Shown here piece after piece: positions 7,864 to 16,900 of a stretch of DNA of 35,031 nucleotides (position 1 is the first letter of the stretch; each line of letters begins with the position of its first letter). The stretch comes from JAABUE01 sp037440925 (GTDB lineage Bacteria > Chloroflexota > Anaerolineae > Anaerolineales > Villigracilaceae). The notes under the pieces were generated by a model. It ran no database searches. It was not told the origin of the DNA and saw only the letters and a program-made list of their open reading frames with translations. Made by a program: the position numbers and the translations under genes. The stretch is taken from contig JBBITF010000029.1 of NCBI GenBank assembly GCA_037440925.1, positions 1-35,031 of the forward strand. Reading direction: 5' to 3'.

Positions 7864-9180
7864 ATGTCTTCAGCAGCGACTTCTACCCAATGGATCGAGC
7901 GCGACAAAAAGGTGGTCAGCCCGGCCATCTATCGTTACACGGACATCGCCTTCGAGCGCGGAGAAGGAGTGTACCTGTACGACTTCGAGGGCAAACGCTA
8001 CTACGATTTCGTCGCCGGCATCGCCACCATGAGCGTCGGCCACAATCACCCGCGCGTGGTGGCTGCTATCACCGATCAGGCCGGGAAATTGCTCCATGCC
8101 GCCGCGCACGTCGGCTACATGGGGCCATACGTGGAAATCCTGGAAAAACTGCTCAGCCTGGCGCCGGTGCCGCTCGACCGGGGAAAGGGCATCCTGCTGA
8201 ACAGCGGCGGCGAGGCGGTGGAGACCGCCATTAAACTGGCGCGCGCCGTCAGCGGACGCTCGATGATCCTGGCCTTCATGGACAGTTTCCATGGGCGGCC
8301 CATGGGCGCTCTCTCTCTGACTGCCAGCAGCAGCGGCTACCGGCGGCATCTCACCCCGCTCCTGGCTGGCGTGGAGCATGTCCCCTATCCCAACTGTTAC
8401 CGCTGCCCCTTCGGCCACAAGAACCACTCCCGGCAGGACTGCTGCGGCCACTGGCGGGACTTCATCCAGATGACGCTCGATAAGTTGCTCCATCCCGACG
8501 ACCTGGCTGCCATCATCGTCGAGCCGATCCTCGGCGAGGGGGGATACGTCGTTCCGCCCGACGACTTCCTGCCGGCCCTGCGCGAAATCTGTGACAAGAC
8601 CGGCGCGCTCCTGATCGCCGACGAAGTGCAGACCGGACTGGGCCGCACCGGCAAATGGTTTGGCGTGCAGCACTGGAACGTGACGCCCGACATTATGGCG
8701 CTGGGCAAAGCCATCGGCGGCGGGCTGCCGCTTGGCGCGACCCTGGCGCGCGCAGACCTGATGGACGCCTGGTGGCCGGCTGCGCACGGCTCTACCTTTG
8801 GAGGTAACCCGCTGGCTTGCCGCGCTGGATTGGAAAGCATTGCTATCCTCGAGGAAGAAGATTTGCTGACGAACGCCGCGCGGGTAGGCGATCACCTCCA
8901 GGCGCGTTTCAAGGCTGCGCAAACGAAGATGCCCATTATCGGCGATGTACGCGGCAAGGGCCTGATGGTAGGCGTGGAATTGGTCAACCGCGCCGGCGAG
9001 CCGCTCACTACGCCGCAGATCAAGCAAATCATCAAGGAACTGGGCGCGGCCGGCGTCGTGATGACCAAGTGCGGGCAAAGCGCCCTGCGTATTGCCCCGG
9101 CGCTCTCCATTACAGAAGACGTAGCCGATGAGGCGGTTGACATCATTTTGAAGGTTTTGTCGAATTTTGAAACTGGATAA
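7864..9180 (+). CDS. Class III PLP-dependent aminotransferase
   Basis: Transfers an amino group, usually from an omega- or beta-amino acid or an amino ketone, onto a keto acid (4-aminobutyrate/acetylornithine aminotransferase superfamily). It has 438 residues, normal for the class. LIADEVQTGLGRTGKWF holds D253 (pyridine-nitrogen ligand) and GKAIGGGLPLGA holds the Schiff-base lysine K282; NSGGEAVETAIKLAR and FHGRPMGALSLT form the phosphate and substrate pocket. A segment around 174-197 is rich in Cys (CYRC and DCC), known in some archaeal and bacterial branches as an inserted loop. GAAGGA lies just before ATG 7864. It follows livF by 20 bases, so it probably belongs to the lysine/transport operon. 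The true substrate is unknown. Confidence 0.85.
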   Translation: MSSAATSTQWIERDKKVVSPAIYRYTDIAFERGEGVYLYDFEGKRYYDFVAGIATMSVGHNHPRVVAAITDQAGKLLHAAAHVGYMGPYVEILEKLLSLAPVPLDRGKGILLNSGGEAVETAIKLARAVSGRSMILAFMDSFHGRPMGALSLTASSSGYRRHLTPLLAGVEHVPYPNCYRCPFGHKNHSRQDCCGHWRDFIQMTLDKLLHPDDLAAIIVEPILGEGGYVVPPDDFLPALREICDKTGALLIADEVQTGLGRTGKWFGVQHWNVTPDIMALGKAIGGGLPLGATLARADLMDAWWPAAHGSTFGGNPLACRAGLESIAILEEEDLLTNAARVGDHLQARFKAAQTKMPIIGDVRGKGLMVGVELVNRAGEPLTTPQIKQIIKELGAAGVVMTKCGQSALRIAPALSITEDVADEAVDIILKVLSNFETG

Positions 9181-9259
9181 CCTCCCCTTGTTATACCGCC
9201 GACCTGTCAGCGCTACCTGTGCTATGAAATAATTAGTATTACCGCGCAACATTTGTATC

Positions 9260-9420
9260 GTAGGACAGACCTTTGGTCTGTCCAGACAGGTCGGAGACCT
9301 GTCCCACGTTTGTTGTAGGACAGACCTTTGGTCTGTCCAGGCAGGTCAAAGACCTGTCCTACGTTTGTCGTGGAACAGACCTTTGGTCTGTCCAGACAGG
9401 TCAGAGACCTGTCCTACGTT
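9260..9420. repeat. Three tandem 55-bp double-palindrome repeats
   Basis: Units begin at 9260, 9315 and 9370 with an exact 55-base period. Each contains one hairpin, GGACAGACC-TTT-GGTCTGTCC, and a second, CAGGTC..AGACCTG, and each unit's outer ends (GTAGGACAG / CTGTCCTAC) are also complementary. Copies differ at a few bases. A single inverted copy lies at 26162-26211. There are no spacers, so it is not CRISPR; it resembles REP/BIME-type dispersed elements. Short open frames across it are repeat translations, not genes. The rest of 9181-9459 holds nothing recognisable. Confidence 0.9.
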
Positions 9421-9459
9421 GTGGCACCTGGCGAAGCCCGGCGATACGAATAATGGTTT

Positions 9460-10848
9460 ATGGAAGAACTTACATACCCCTATATCCCTAACTCTACTCC
9501 GCTTGCCAAACGAACCATGCTGGCCGAACTGGGCGTGGACGATATCGAGGCGCTGTTTTCGGCTATCCCGTCGGAACTGCGTTTGAAGCGCGATCTGAAC
9601 TTGCCGGAGCCTATTCTGTCGGAATTCCAACTCGAAAGGCATGTCAATCAGATTTTGGGGAAAAACATCTCCACCCAGGAAGCCCTCAGTTTTCTGGGAA
9701 GCGGCTGTTACCAGCACTTCGTCCCGGCCGTCTGTGATGAAATCAATCATCGTAACGAGTTCCTGACCGCTTATTCCGGGCGCGCCTATGAGGACCATGG
9801 ACGTTACCAGGCGTTGTTCGAGTACGCCAGCATGATGGGCGACCTGCTCGATATGGATGTCGTCAACCTGCCTACCTACGACGCTTTCCAGGCTGCCGCG
9901 ACCAGTATGCGCATGGCGGCCAACATCACCGGGCGCAAGGAGATTCTCGTCAGCCGCGCTATCCACCCCGATAAAGTCTCCAAGATTTTGGATTACAACG
10001 GTCACATCCTGGAATTCATTTTCATTGACTTCGACCCACAAACGGGCGAGGTGGACTTGCGAGCGTTGCAGCAGGCCCTCTCTTCCAGGACGGCGGCAGT
10101 CTACTTCGAGAATCCCAACTTTTTTGGCGTCATCGAATCGCAGGGCGCGCGCATTTCTGAACTTGTCCATCAATGCGGTGGACTGTCCATCGTGAGCGCG
10201 GATCCCATCTCGCTGGGCATCCTCAAGCCGCCGGCCGCCTATGGCGCCGACATCGCCTGCGGCGACATCCAGTCGCTGGGGATTCACATGCAGTTTGGCG
10301 GCGGTCATGCCGGTTACATTGCTACGCGAGATGATCCAACCTACCTGCTGGAATTTCCCAATCGGATTTATGGCCTGGTGCCGACTAAAGTGCCAGGTGA
10401 ATACGGTTTTGGCGAAGTGGCTTTCGAGCGCACCTCTTTCATGGCGCGCGAGAACGGCAAGGAATGGGTCGGCACCATGGCCAACCTGTGGGCTATTACT
10501 GCTGGCGTCTATCTGGCGCTGATGGGCCCGCAAGGGATGGCCGAAGTAGGGCAGACCATCACCGCCCACGTCCAGTATGCCATGCAAGCCTTGTCTAAAA
10601 TTGCGGGCGTTGCGCTCCAATTCCCGGCCTCGGGACATTTCCGCGAGTTCGTGTTGGACTTCTCGCGCAGTGGAAAAAGTGTAGCGGAAATCAACCGCGC
10701 CTTGTTGGCAAAGAATATCTTTGGCGGCTATGACTTGAGCGGCAAATTTCCCGGCTTTACCAATCATGCTGCTTATTGCGTCACTGAAGTTCACACCAAA
10801 GCAGACATTGACCGCCTGGCGCAGGCGCTTACGGAGGTGTTGGTATGA
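9460..10848 (+). CDS. gcvPA: Glycine dehydrogenase (decarboxylating) alpha-subunit-like protein, divergent
   Basis: Resembles subunit 1 of the split P-protein, which decarboxylates glycine with PLP and passes the aminomethyl group to lipoyl-GcvH. It has 462 residues, near family length. General features fit: IPSELRLKRDLNLPEP, FLGSG, NPNFFGVIE, ADPISLG.LKPP and VTEVHTKADIDRL at the end. Several signature motifs are changed. TAYTPYQPE.SQG becomes TAYSGRAYEDHGR (103-115), YDGATA becomes TYDAFQA (139-145), and the REQHIRREKATSNICT block becomes RTSFMARENGKEWVG (324-338). This marks a divergent clade whose substrate may not be glycine. The ATG at 9460 has only a weak ribosome-binding site. The gene is coupled to the next one by ATGA. 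Confidence 0.8.
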   Translation: MEELTYPYIPNSTPLAKRTMLAELGVDDIEALFSAIPSELRLKRDLNLPEPILSEFQLERHVNQILGKNISTQEALSFLGSGCYQHFVPAVCDEINHRNEFLTAYSGRAYEDHGRYQALFEYASMMGDLLDMDVVNLPTYDAFQAAATSMRMAANITGRKEILVSRAIHPDKVSKILDYNGHILEFIFIDFDPQTGEVDLRALQQALSSRTAAVYFENPNFFGVIESQGARISELVHQCGGLSIVSADPISLGILKPPAAYGADIACGDIQSLGIHMQFGGGHAGYIATRDDPTYLLEFPNRIYGLVPTKVPGEYGFGEVAFERTSFMARENGKEWVGTMANLWAITAGVYLALMGPQGMAEVGQTITAHVQYAMQALSKIAGVALQFPASGHFREFVLDFSRSGKSVAEINRALLAKNIFGGYDLSGKFPGFTNHAAYCVTEVHTKADIDRLAQALTEVLV

Positions 10849-12425
10849 AGCGCGCTTCTCTTTCCCCTCGGCGGCAATATCACCAGGCGCGCTGGAACGA
10901 ACCCATCCTCTATGAATTGGGCAGCCCTGGCGAGCGCGGCATTCTGCCGCCCGGCATTGACGCGGCGATTGAGGCTGAAATCCAGGGTTGGGAGCAGCGT
11001 ATCCCGGCCTCCATGCGCCGCGAATCCTTGCCCAATCTGCCTGAAATCTCGCAAGTGGAAATCCTGCGCCATTACCTGCGCCTGTCGCAAGAGAACTTGG
11101 GCGCCGGCCTGATCGCCGATATGGGCATGGCAACCTCCACCGTAAAATACAACCCGCCCGTCAACGAGAAACTGGCAGGCAGCCCCAAATTGACCGCTTT
11201 GCATCCCCTCCAGCCTGAGGAGACCATCCAGGGCATCCTGGAGATCATGTACAAACTGGGGCAGTTCCTGGCCGAAATTTCGGGCATGGACAAGGTCTCG
11301 CTCCAGCCGCGCGCCGGCTCCCAGGCCATCTACGCCAACATTGCCATGATACGCGCTTATCATGCCAGCCGCGGCGAAGGCCAGCAGCGCGACGAAATCA
11401 TCACCACCATCTTTTCCCATCCGTCCGACGCCGCCGCGCCCAGCACCGCCGGTTACAAAATCATCACCCTGTATCCCGAAGAGAAGGGCTATCCAAGCCT
11501 CCAGGCACTCGAAGCGGCCGTTTCCGAGCGCACGGCCGGCATGTTCCTGACCAACCCCGACGATACCGGCATCTTCAACCCCCGCATCCGCGATTTCGTG
11601 GAGGTCGTTCACGCGGCCGGCGGCCTGTGCGCTTACGATCAGGCCAACGCCAATGGATTGTTGGGAATCGCCCGCGCCCGCGAGGCCGGATTCGACCTGT
11701 GCCACTTCAACCTGCACAAGACGTTCTCTACGCCTCATGCTTCGGGGGGGCCTGCTACCGGTGTAAGTTGCGTGACCCAGGCCCTGGCGCCCTTCCTGCC
11801 GGCCCCGACGGTCGAATTCGATGGCGAACGCTATTACCTGGACTATGACCGCCCGGAGTCCATCGGCAAGATCGGGCAGTTCTATGGCGTGGCTGCCAAT
11901 TTCGTCCGCGCCTACGCCTGGATCATGATGCACGGCGCAGCGGGGCTGCGAGAGGTCTCGCAGGCGGCGGTGTTGAACAACAACTACCTGATGAAGAAAA
12001 TTCTCGAGATCCCCGGCGTGACCGCGCCCTACGAACCAGGGCAACCGCGCATCGAGCAAGTGCGCTATAGTTGGCAGAAACTGATACAGGAAACCGGCCT
12101 GGCAATCACCGACATTGCCAATCGCGCCGCAGATTATCGAATGCACTTCTTCCTTAGCCACCATCCCTTTGTGGTGCCAGACCCTGCCACGCTGGAGCCG
12201 ACCGAGTCCTATTCCAAACGCGATCTCGACGAATACGCCGCCGCCTGGGCCAGCATTGCCGACGAAGCGCGTCATCAGCCCGACCTGGTGCGCGATGCGC
12301 CGCACCGGGCGCCCATCCATCAGATGCGCGACCAGGAGGCCTGGCTGACCGATCCCGACAAATGGGCGCCCACCTGGCGGGCTTATCGCAGGAAGCACAG
12401 CCAGGCGGCAGGCAGAGACTCCTAG
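10845..12425 (+). CDS. gcvPB: Glycine dehydrogenase (decarboxylating) beta-subunit-like protein, divergent
   Basis: Catalytic, PLP-binding partner of the preceding subunit; 526 residues, at the long end for the family. The Schiff-base lysine is K292 in FNLHKTFSTPH. The canonical GGGGPG after it reads ASGGPATG here, the canonical SAHGTNPAT motif is replaced by SHPSDAAAPSTAG (191-203), TNPNT.G.F by TNPDDTGIF, and YDGANLNA by YDQANANG. The N terminus (RWNEPILYELGSPGERG) resembles typical GcvPB. It is therefore likely an active PLP enzyme, but with an altered pocket. No gcvH, gcvT or lipoylation gene is in the window. It overlaps gcvPA by four bases and ends five bases before the next gene. Confidence 0.8.
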   Translation: MKRASLSPRRQYHQARWNEPILYELGSPGERGILPPGIDAAIEAEIQGWEQRIPASMRRESLPNLPEISQVEILRHYLRLSQENLGAGLIADMGMATSTVKYNPPVNEKLAGSPKLTALHPLQPEETIQGILEIMYKLGQFLAEISGMDKVSLQPRAGSQAIYANIAMIRAYHASRGEGQQRDEIITTIFSHPSDAAAPSTAGYKIITLYPEEKGYPSLQALEAAVSERTAGMFLTNPDDTGIFNPRIRDFVEVVHAAGGLCAYDQANANGLLGIARAREAGFDLCHFNLHKTFSTPHASGGPATGVSCVTQALAPFLPAPTVEFDGERYYLDYDRPESIGKIGQFYGVAANFVRAYAWIMMHGAAGLREVSQAAVLNNNYLMKKILEIPGVTAPYEPGQPRIEQVRYSWQKLIQETGLAITDIANRAADYRMHFFLSHHPFVVPDPATLEPTESYSKRDLDEYAAAWASIADEARHQPDLVRDAPHRAPIHQMRDQEAWLTDPDKWAPTWRAYRRKHSQAAGRDS

Positions 12426-12430
12426 ACGGC

Positions 12431-13588
12431 ATGAGCCGCGCAAGGGTACGGCTGGGGCTGATCGTCAACCCGATGGCGGGGCTGGGGGGCAGGGTCGGGT
12501 TGAAAGGCAGCGACGGGGAGAGTATTCAGCAAAGGGCGATTGCATTGGGCGCCCAACCGCGCGCCGGGGAACGCGCCAGGGAAGCGCTGACGGCCCTGCT
12601 TCCACTCAAAGACGACATCGAAATCGTGACCTATGCGGGCGAGATGGGAGCCGAGGCGGCCGAGTCGCTGGGGTTCAGGGCGCAGGTCATCGGTCGGATT
12701 GAAGCGGGGAGGAGCAGGGCCCAAGATACGCGGCGGGCAGCGCAATCCATGAAGGAGATGAACGTCGCGCTCATCCTGTTCGCCGGCGGCGACGGCACCG
12801 CGCGCGATGTTTACGATGCGGTGGGGAGCGATGTAGCGGTGTTGGGCATTCCGGCCGGGGTGAAGATCCATTCGCCGGTCTATGCTGTTCATCCGCGCGC
12901 GGCCGGCGAACTGGCGGCGCGGTTGGCGCGCGGCGAGCGTCTGGCGTTCCGCGAGGCGGAGGTGATTGACCTGGACGAGGAGGCCTACCGCTCCGGGAAA
13001 GTCTCTACCCGTTTATATGGGTACCTGAAAGTGCCGTTTGTCAGGCAATTCGTCCAAAGCGCCAAGAGCGCCTCGCCGGCCAGCGAGCAGGAGGCGGCGC
13101 GCGAGATTGCCGCTTTTGTGGTCGGTCAAATGCAGCCGGGTGTGGCCTATATCGTCGGGCCTGGCACCACCACCCGCGCCATCGCCGCCTGCCTGGGGCT
13201 GGAGAAGACCCTGCTGGGAGTGGATGTGTTCCTGGACAAGGCGCTACTTGCCAGGGACGTGAACGAGCGGCAAATGCTCGACGTGCTTGCTCAATATCCT
13301 GAGCGCAAAATCATCGTCACGCCGATTGGCGGGCAGGGCTATCTGTTTGGGCGCGGCAACCAGCAAATCAGCCCGCCCATCCTGCGCGCCGTAGGGCGGG
13401 AGAATATCCTGGTCGTCAGCACGCTGAACAAGATCATCGCGCTGCGCGGCCAGCCGCTGCTGGTGGATACGGGCGAGGCCGAGACCGATCATCTTTTGCA
13501 GGGGTATATGCAGGTCATCACCGGTTATGATCAACGGCTGATCTATCGAGTCATGGCGGCTGATTCACAGGCTGGCCAGGCGCTCTAG
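12431..13588 (+). CDS. ATP-NAD kinase family protein (COG3199/AcoX-like)
   Basis: 385 residues. LIVNPMAGLGGRVGLKG at the N terminus and AGGDGTARDVYDAV (GGDGT at 119-123) are the nucleotide-kinase signature of the NAD kinase/diacylglycerol kinase fold. The longer C-terminal half (YIVGPGTTTRAIAACLG, LLGVDVFLDK, IVTPIGGQGYLFGRGNQQISP) matches the COG3199 group that includes AcoX of acetoin operons. Biochemical function of that group is uncertain; it is called an ATP-NAD or polyphosphate-NAD kinase homologue. I chose ATG 12431 because a 12362 start would overlap gcvPB by 64 bases and add residues unlike the family. The five-base gap to gcvPB implies one operon. Confidence 0.82.
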   Translation: MSRARVRLGLIVNPMAGLGGRVGLKGSDGESIQQRAIALGAQPRAGERAREALTALLPLKDDIEIVTYAGEMGAEAAESLGFRAQVIGRIEAGRSRAQDTRRAAQSMKEMNVALILFAGGDGTARDVYDAVGSDVAVLGIPAGVKIHSPVYAVHPRAAGELAARLARGERLAFREAEVIDLDEEAYRSGKVSTRLYGYLKVPFVRQFVQSAKSASPASEQEAAREIAAFVVGQMQPGVAYIVGPGTTTRAIAACLGLEKTLLGVDVFLDKALLARDVNERQMLDVLAQYPERKIIVTPIGGQGYLFGRGNQQISPPILRAVGRENILVVSTLNKIIALRGQPLLVDTGEAETDHLLQGYMQVITGYDQRLIYRVMAADSQAGQAL

Positions 13589-13851
13589 GGCGGGGGAATC
13601 TTGTAGATTAGCCATTAATGACACCACGGCAACAAGATATTTGCACCGCAGAGTGCGCAGAGAACGCTGAGATTTTTTACCGATTCTGCAAAGAAAAGGC
13701 GCTCTTGATGCGGGTTTTGCAAATTTTCAACCCTGCGCGCTCCGCGCTCTCGGCGGTTAATGGTTTTTGCAGGGCAGTCACCTTTGGTACATTTCAACGA
13801 TCTATGCCAAACAGGTTAAAATAAACCTGACTTCTCTCGCGGAGGAACTGC
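13589..13851. repeat. Dispersed repeat remnant in intergenic region
   Basis: Within about 13640-13765 the sequence has the form CCGCAGAGTGCGCAGAGAACG ... CCTGCGCGCTCCGCGCTCTCGGCGG, two imperfect inverted arms around a central AT-rich part. I recognise this as a type of dispersed element often mis-annotated as small proteins (translations containing LCALCG or NRRERGARR). No real gene is visible. GGAGGAA at 13841-13847 belongs to the following fragment. Confidence 0.5.
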
Positions 13852-13983
13852 ATGACCCACACCTGCACAACAGCCTGGCGCCATCTGAACGCGGCGGAGG
13901 CGCCCGTCGGTGTGGGCTTCCTGACCGCCCCGCAGGTCATCGTCATCTGCGCGCATGTGATTGAACAAGCGGCGGGCTTCTAA
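13852..13983 (+). pseudogene. Truncated trypsin-like peptidase N-terminal fragment
   Basis: A 43-codon frame with its own GGAGGAA site. It contains PVGVGFLTAPQVIVICAHVIEQA, the start of the trypsin-like peptidase domain found in multidomain bacterial proteins (usual form VGvGFLva...vlTCAHVv), including the catalytic His of TCAHV (here ICAHV, H35). It stops within a few residues, so Asp, Ser and all effector domains are missing. It lies 14 bases before the large lipoprotein gene and on the same strand as a trypsin-co-occurring-domain fragment at 17166-17367. Probably the broken end of a predicted conflict/defence locus. Confidence 0.6.
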
Positions 13984-13997
13984 CTCGAGCAAAAACC

Positions 13998-16900
13998 TTG
14001 AAGCGCCTTTATTTTGCTTTGCTTACCCTTGCCTTTCTATTTGCAGCGTGCTCCCGCGAAAATCCCCCGCAGGTGAGCGACGAGCAGCTTTTGCGCTATG
14101 TATTTGAGTCTCATAATCAGCCCTATGCAAATCCCGTTGATTTTGAAACCTATAAAAGTCAAGTAACACTGCAACGCGCCTCATGGGATGTAAACTGTGA
14201 TGGGAAAGAAGAAATTGTGTTTTCGGTGGACTTTTCCACGCCAAAGGTCACATACATTCTAGTTGTTTCTCCACAAAAAGATTCTCTGCGCGAATTATTT
14301 TTCAGTAAAAAATTTGGCTGGTATGGCCTGGATGGGCGTTTCATCTTTCAAGACGGCTATCTGTTGTTGAACTATTTGAGCCGCGGCAACGGGTCGAACA
14401 TCCGTGTCTCGGATTGGGTGCAAGAAGTGGTACGCTGTACTGATGAAATCTGCGCGTCTTTTTCTTACACCAAGTACTCATGGGGTTTTTCTTTTGGGCC
14501 TGGCAGGCGGGATCCCATCACTAGCGTTTTGGTTGCCAGAGCTCAGTTCGACGACGATACCGTGACGATTCGGCAATATCAGTATCAGGCTGCCAGCGCC
14601 AGCGTTTCCACTCAATGTTATGACCAATCTGGCACAAAATGGCATCTCAGCGATCAGAAAAACGTCGAAACTCTGGGCCCCACGCATCTGCTTCAATATC
14701 GCTGGGATGGCACAAAGTTTATTCTAACTCTGGAAAAAGAAGAAACGCCCGCTATTTCTTACGAGCGCGTTGGCGACTGGGAGTCTGACTCCATATTCAT
14801 GCAAACGCTTTACGCCTTGCATGACCGCAGGGAAGAGGGAGAAATTTCGGAGGAAAAAATCCAACAAGACTACCTGGAGTTTTTCGATATTCCTTCTATT
14901 CCCCCATCCCTTTGCGGGCAAACGACTCCGCTTGCCTTGTCAAGCGCTTCTGCCTATGACGAGCGCGGCCTGAGCGCCGAAATTATCCGCACAAAAGAAG
15001 GCTGCCGCCTGAAAGTGTGGCAATCTCCCGATTGGAACAAAATTCAAAAAATACAGGAAATCAAGACGATTGGCATCTTCAACTTTGCTTGCAGCGCCGA
15101 TTCCACCCGCCTGATGTGGCAGGATATTGAAACAGACGGCATCAAAGAACTTTTTGTTCTAACAAGAAGCGGTTTTAACGAGACAGTTTACATCTTCAGG
15201 CCAGGCGATACCTTGCAACAGATAGGCAACTTTACCGGCTTTCTGCGTGAGCCAAATTTTCGCGGAATCGAATGGGAATGGCGCGAAGGACGCTTTTTCC
15301 TCCTGGTTGGCAAACCGTTTTGGAAATGTGACACCTGTCGAAACAACCTGGATTGCTACAAAGAAATAGACCAACCTTTCAACGCTTATGTTTGGGATAC
15401 TTCGGCGCGGCAATTTGCCTATACGCCATGCGACATCGCTCTCCCGTCTGCCGAGTTTGCCATTTGCCAGGACTATTATCAACAAGCGTTTTCTGTCGCT
15501 CAGACCATGGTTGCTCAAACGTTGACGGCTGTCGCCTTGAGCGCCACGCCCACCTCCACGCTCACCGCTACTCCAACTGCAACGCCAACGCGCACGCCCA
15601 TCCCCACTTCTACCGTTTGGCGGGTGGAACCGGTCGCTACGCTGATTACAACGGCTTATGAACCTATTGACATTTTTGGCGTTGACGATTTGCCGTCGTA
15701 TGGAATAGGCAGGCGCTGGGAAGCGTCTCCATACGATAGCGACTTTGATACCAAGCCTGATTATTTTCTGTACACAAAACTGAGTAAAGAACAACAAAAC
15801 GCCTGGTATCAGGCCTTGTTAAGTTTCTTAGAACAGCGCGGCGACGCTCCCAGTATAGATACCGATGGAATGGCGGTATTGGACACGCTAGATATTGACC
15901 TGGATGGTGATAGAAAAACAGAAACCGTCTTTTCGTATCAATTTGGACAATTCTACGCTGTATATGGCGTAGCGGTCATGCGCGATGGGAAGGTTGTTGA
16001 TTCTACGCCGCTCGATTGGAATGGCGACTATGTCAAACAGATGCGGCTGATTGGCATTCCGATTTCTTCCCATCAAAACGCTGTGCTTGCGCATTTGGCT
16101 ACCGTTACCGGCGGATCGGGGATTTATCCGCGCATCTACCGCCGTCTGCTGACTCTTCAGGAGAATAAAATCCGAATTGTGTGGGATTGGCAATATTTCG
16201 GTGGAGGAAGGGCTGGGGCCGCCTATCAAAAATTTTCAAACGAGAAAATCGAATTCAAATATTTGACAGGCCAGCCCTACGCCGATCTCCTTCTCAGCCG
16301 CTCTACCGAGGGATTTTACCTGCCAGACAATCCTGGTAACTATCAAAATTACAACGTGCAATTGCCTGGTTGGCTTGTGTTTTCGTGGAAGGAGGGAAAA
16401 TATCGCCTCTCCTATTATTATGATGGCAAATCTCTTACGCCAATCCGCGCCGCTGACTTCATCGTCCATGCGCCGCACATCAATGCATCGCTTTGCGATA
16501 AAAATCACGCTTCCGATTGCATCAGGCAAATCGAATATTACCAGGCGTTGGAGGGCTATGGTTTGGGAAACATCGGGCGCAGCGTCGAGGCGGCGCCATA
16601 CAATCTGATGTGGGATGAACACTCTCTTTATATCAATCTTTCTGTCTTCCCGCGGGAGCCTCTCAAAAAACACTCGACAGTATGGATTGCCCTCGATATA
16701 GACCTCCAGGGCGACTTTGACACCCATGTTTTGAACGAAGATGACCGCTTGTTAAAAATCGAAATCGAAAACCCCTCCCATTGCGGCAAGGATCTTTCTG
16801 TTCAGATGGTACATCCCCGCGTTTTCTCCATCCCATTCAAAAATTACTCACAAGGGAATTCCTGCAATATCGAGCTCGTTCTCTCTCTCGAAATGCTGGG

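Noticed and set aside
7870..9252. 460-codon minus-strand open frame opposite the aminotransferase
   Set aside because: No protein-family features; the plus-strand gene is unambiguous.
9260..9420. Possible short CRISPR array
   Set aside because: Units adjoin with a 55-base period and no unique spacers; the content is two nested palindromes.
9273..9491. 72-codon open frame on the plus strand
   Set aside because: It is a translation of the tandem palindromic repeat and overlaps the gcvPA start.
10791..12443. 550-codon open frame on the minus strand opposite gcvPB
   Set aside because: Antisense shadow caused by GC-rich codon bias; the plus strand has a clear family match over the whole length.
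13615..13797. 60-codon minus-strand open frame
   Set aside because: Lies inside the dispersed inverted repeat; its LCALCG-type translation is a repeat product.
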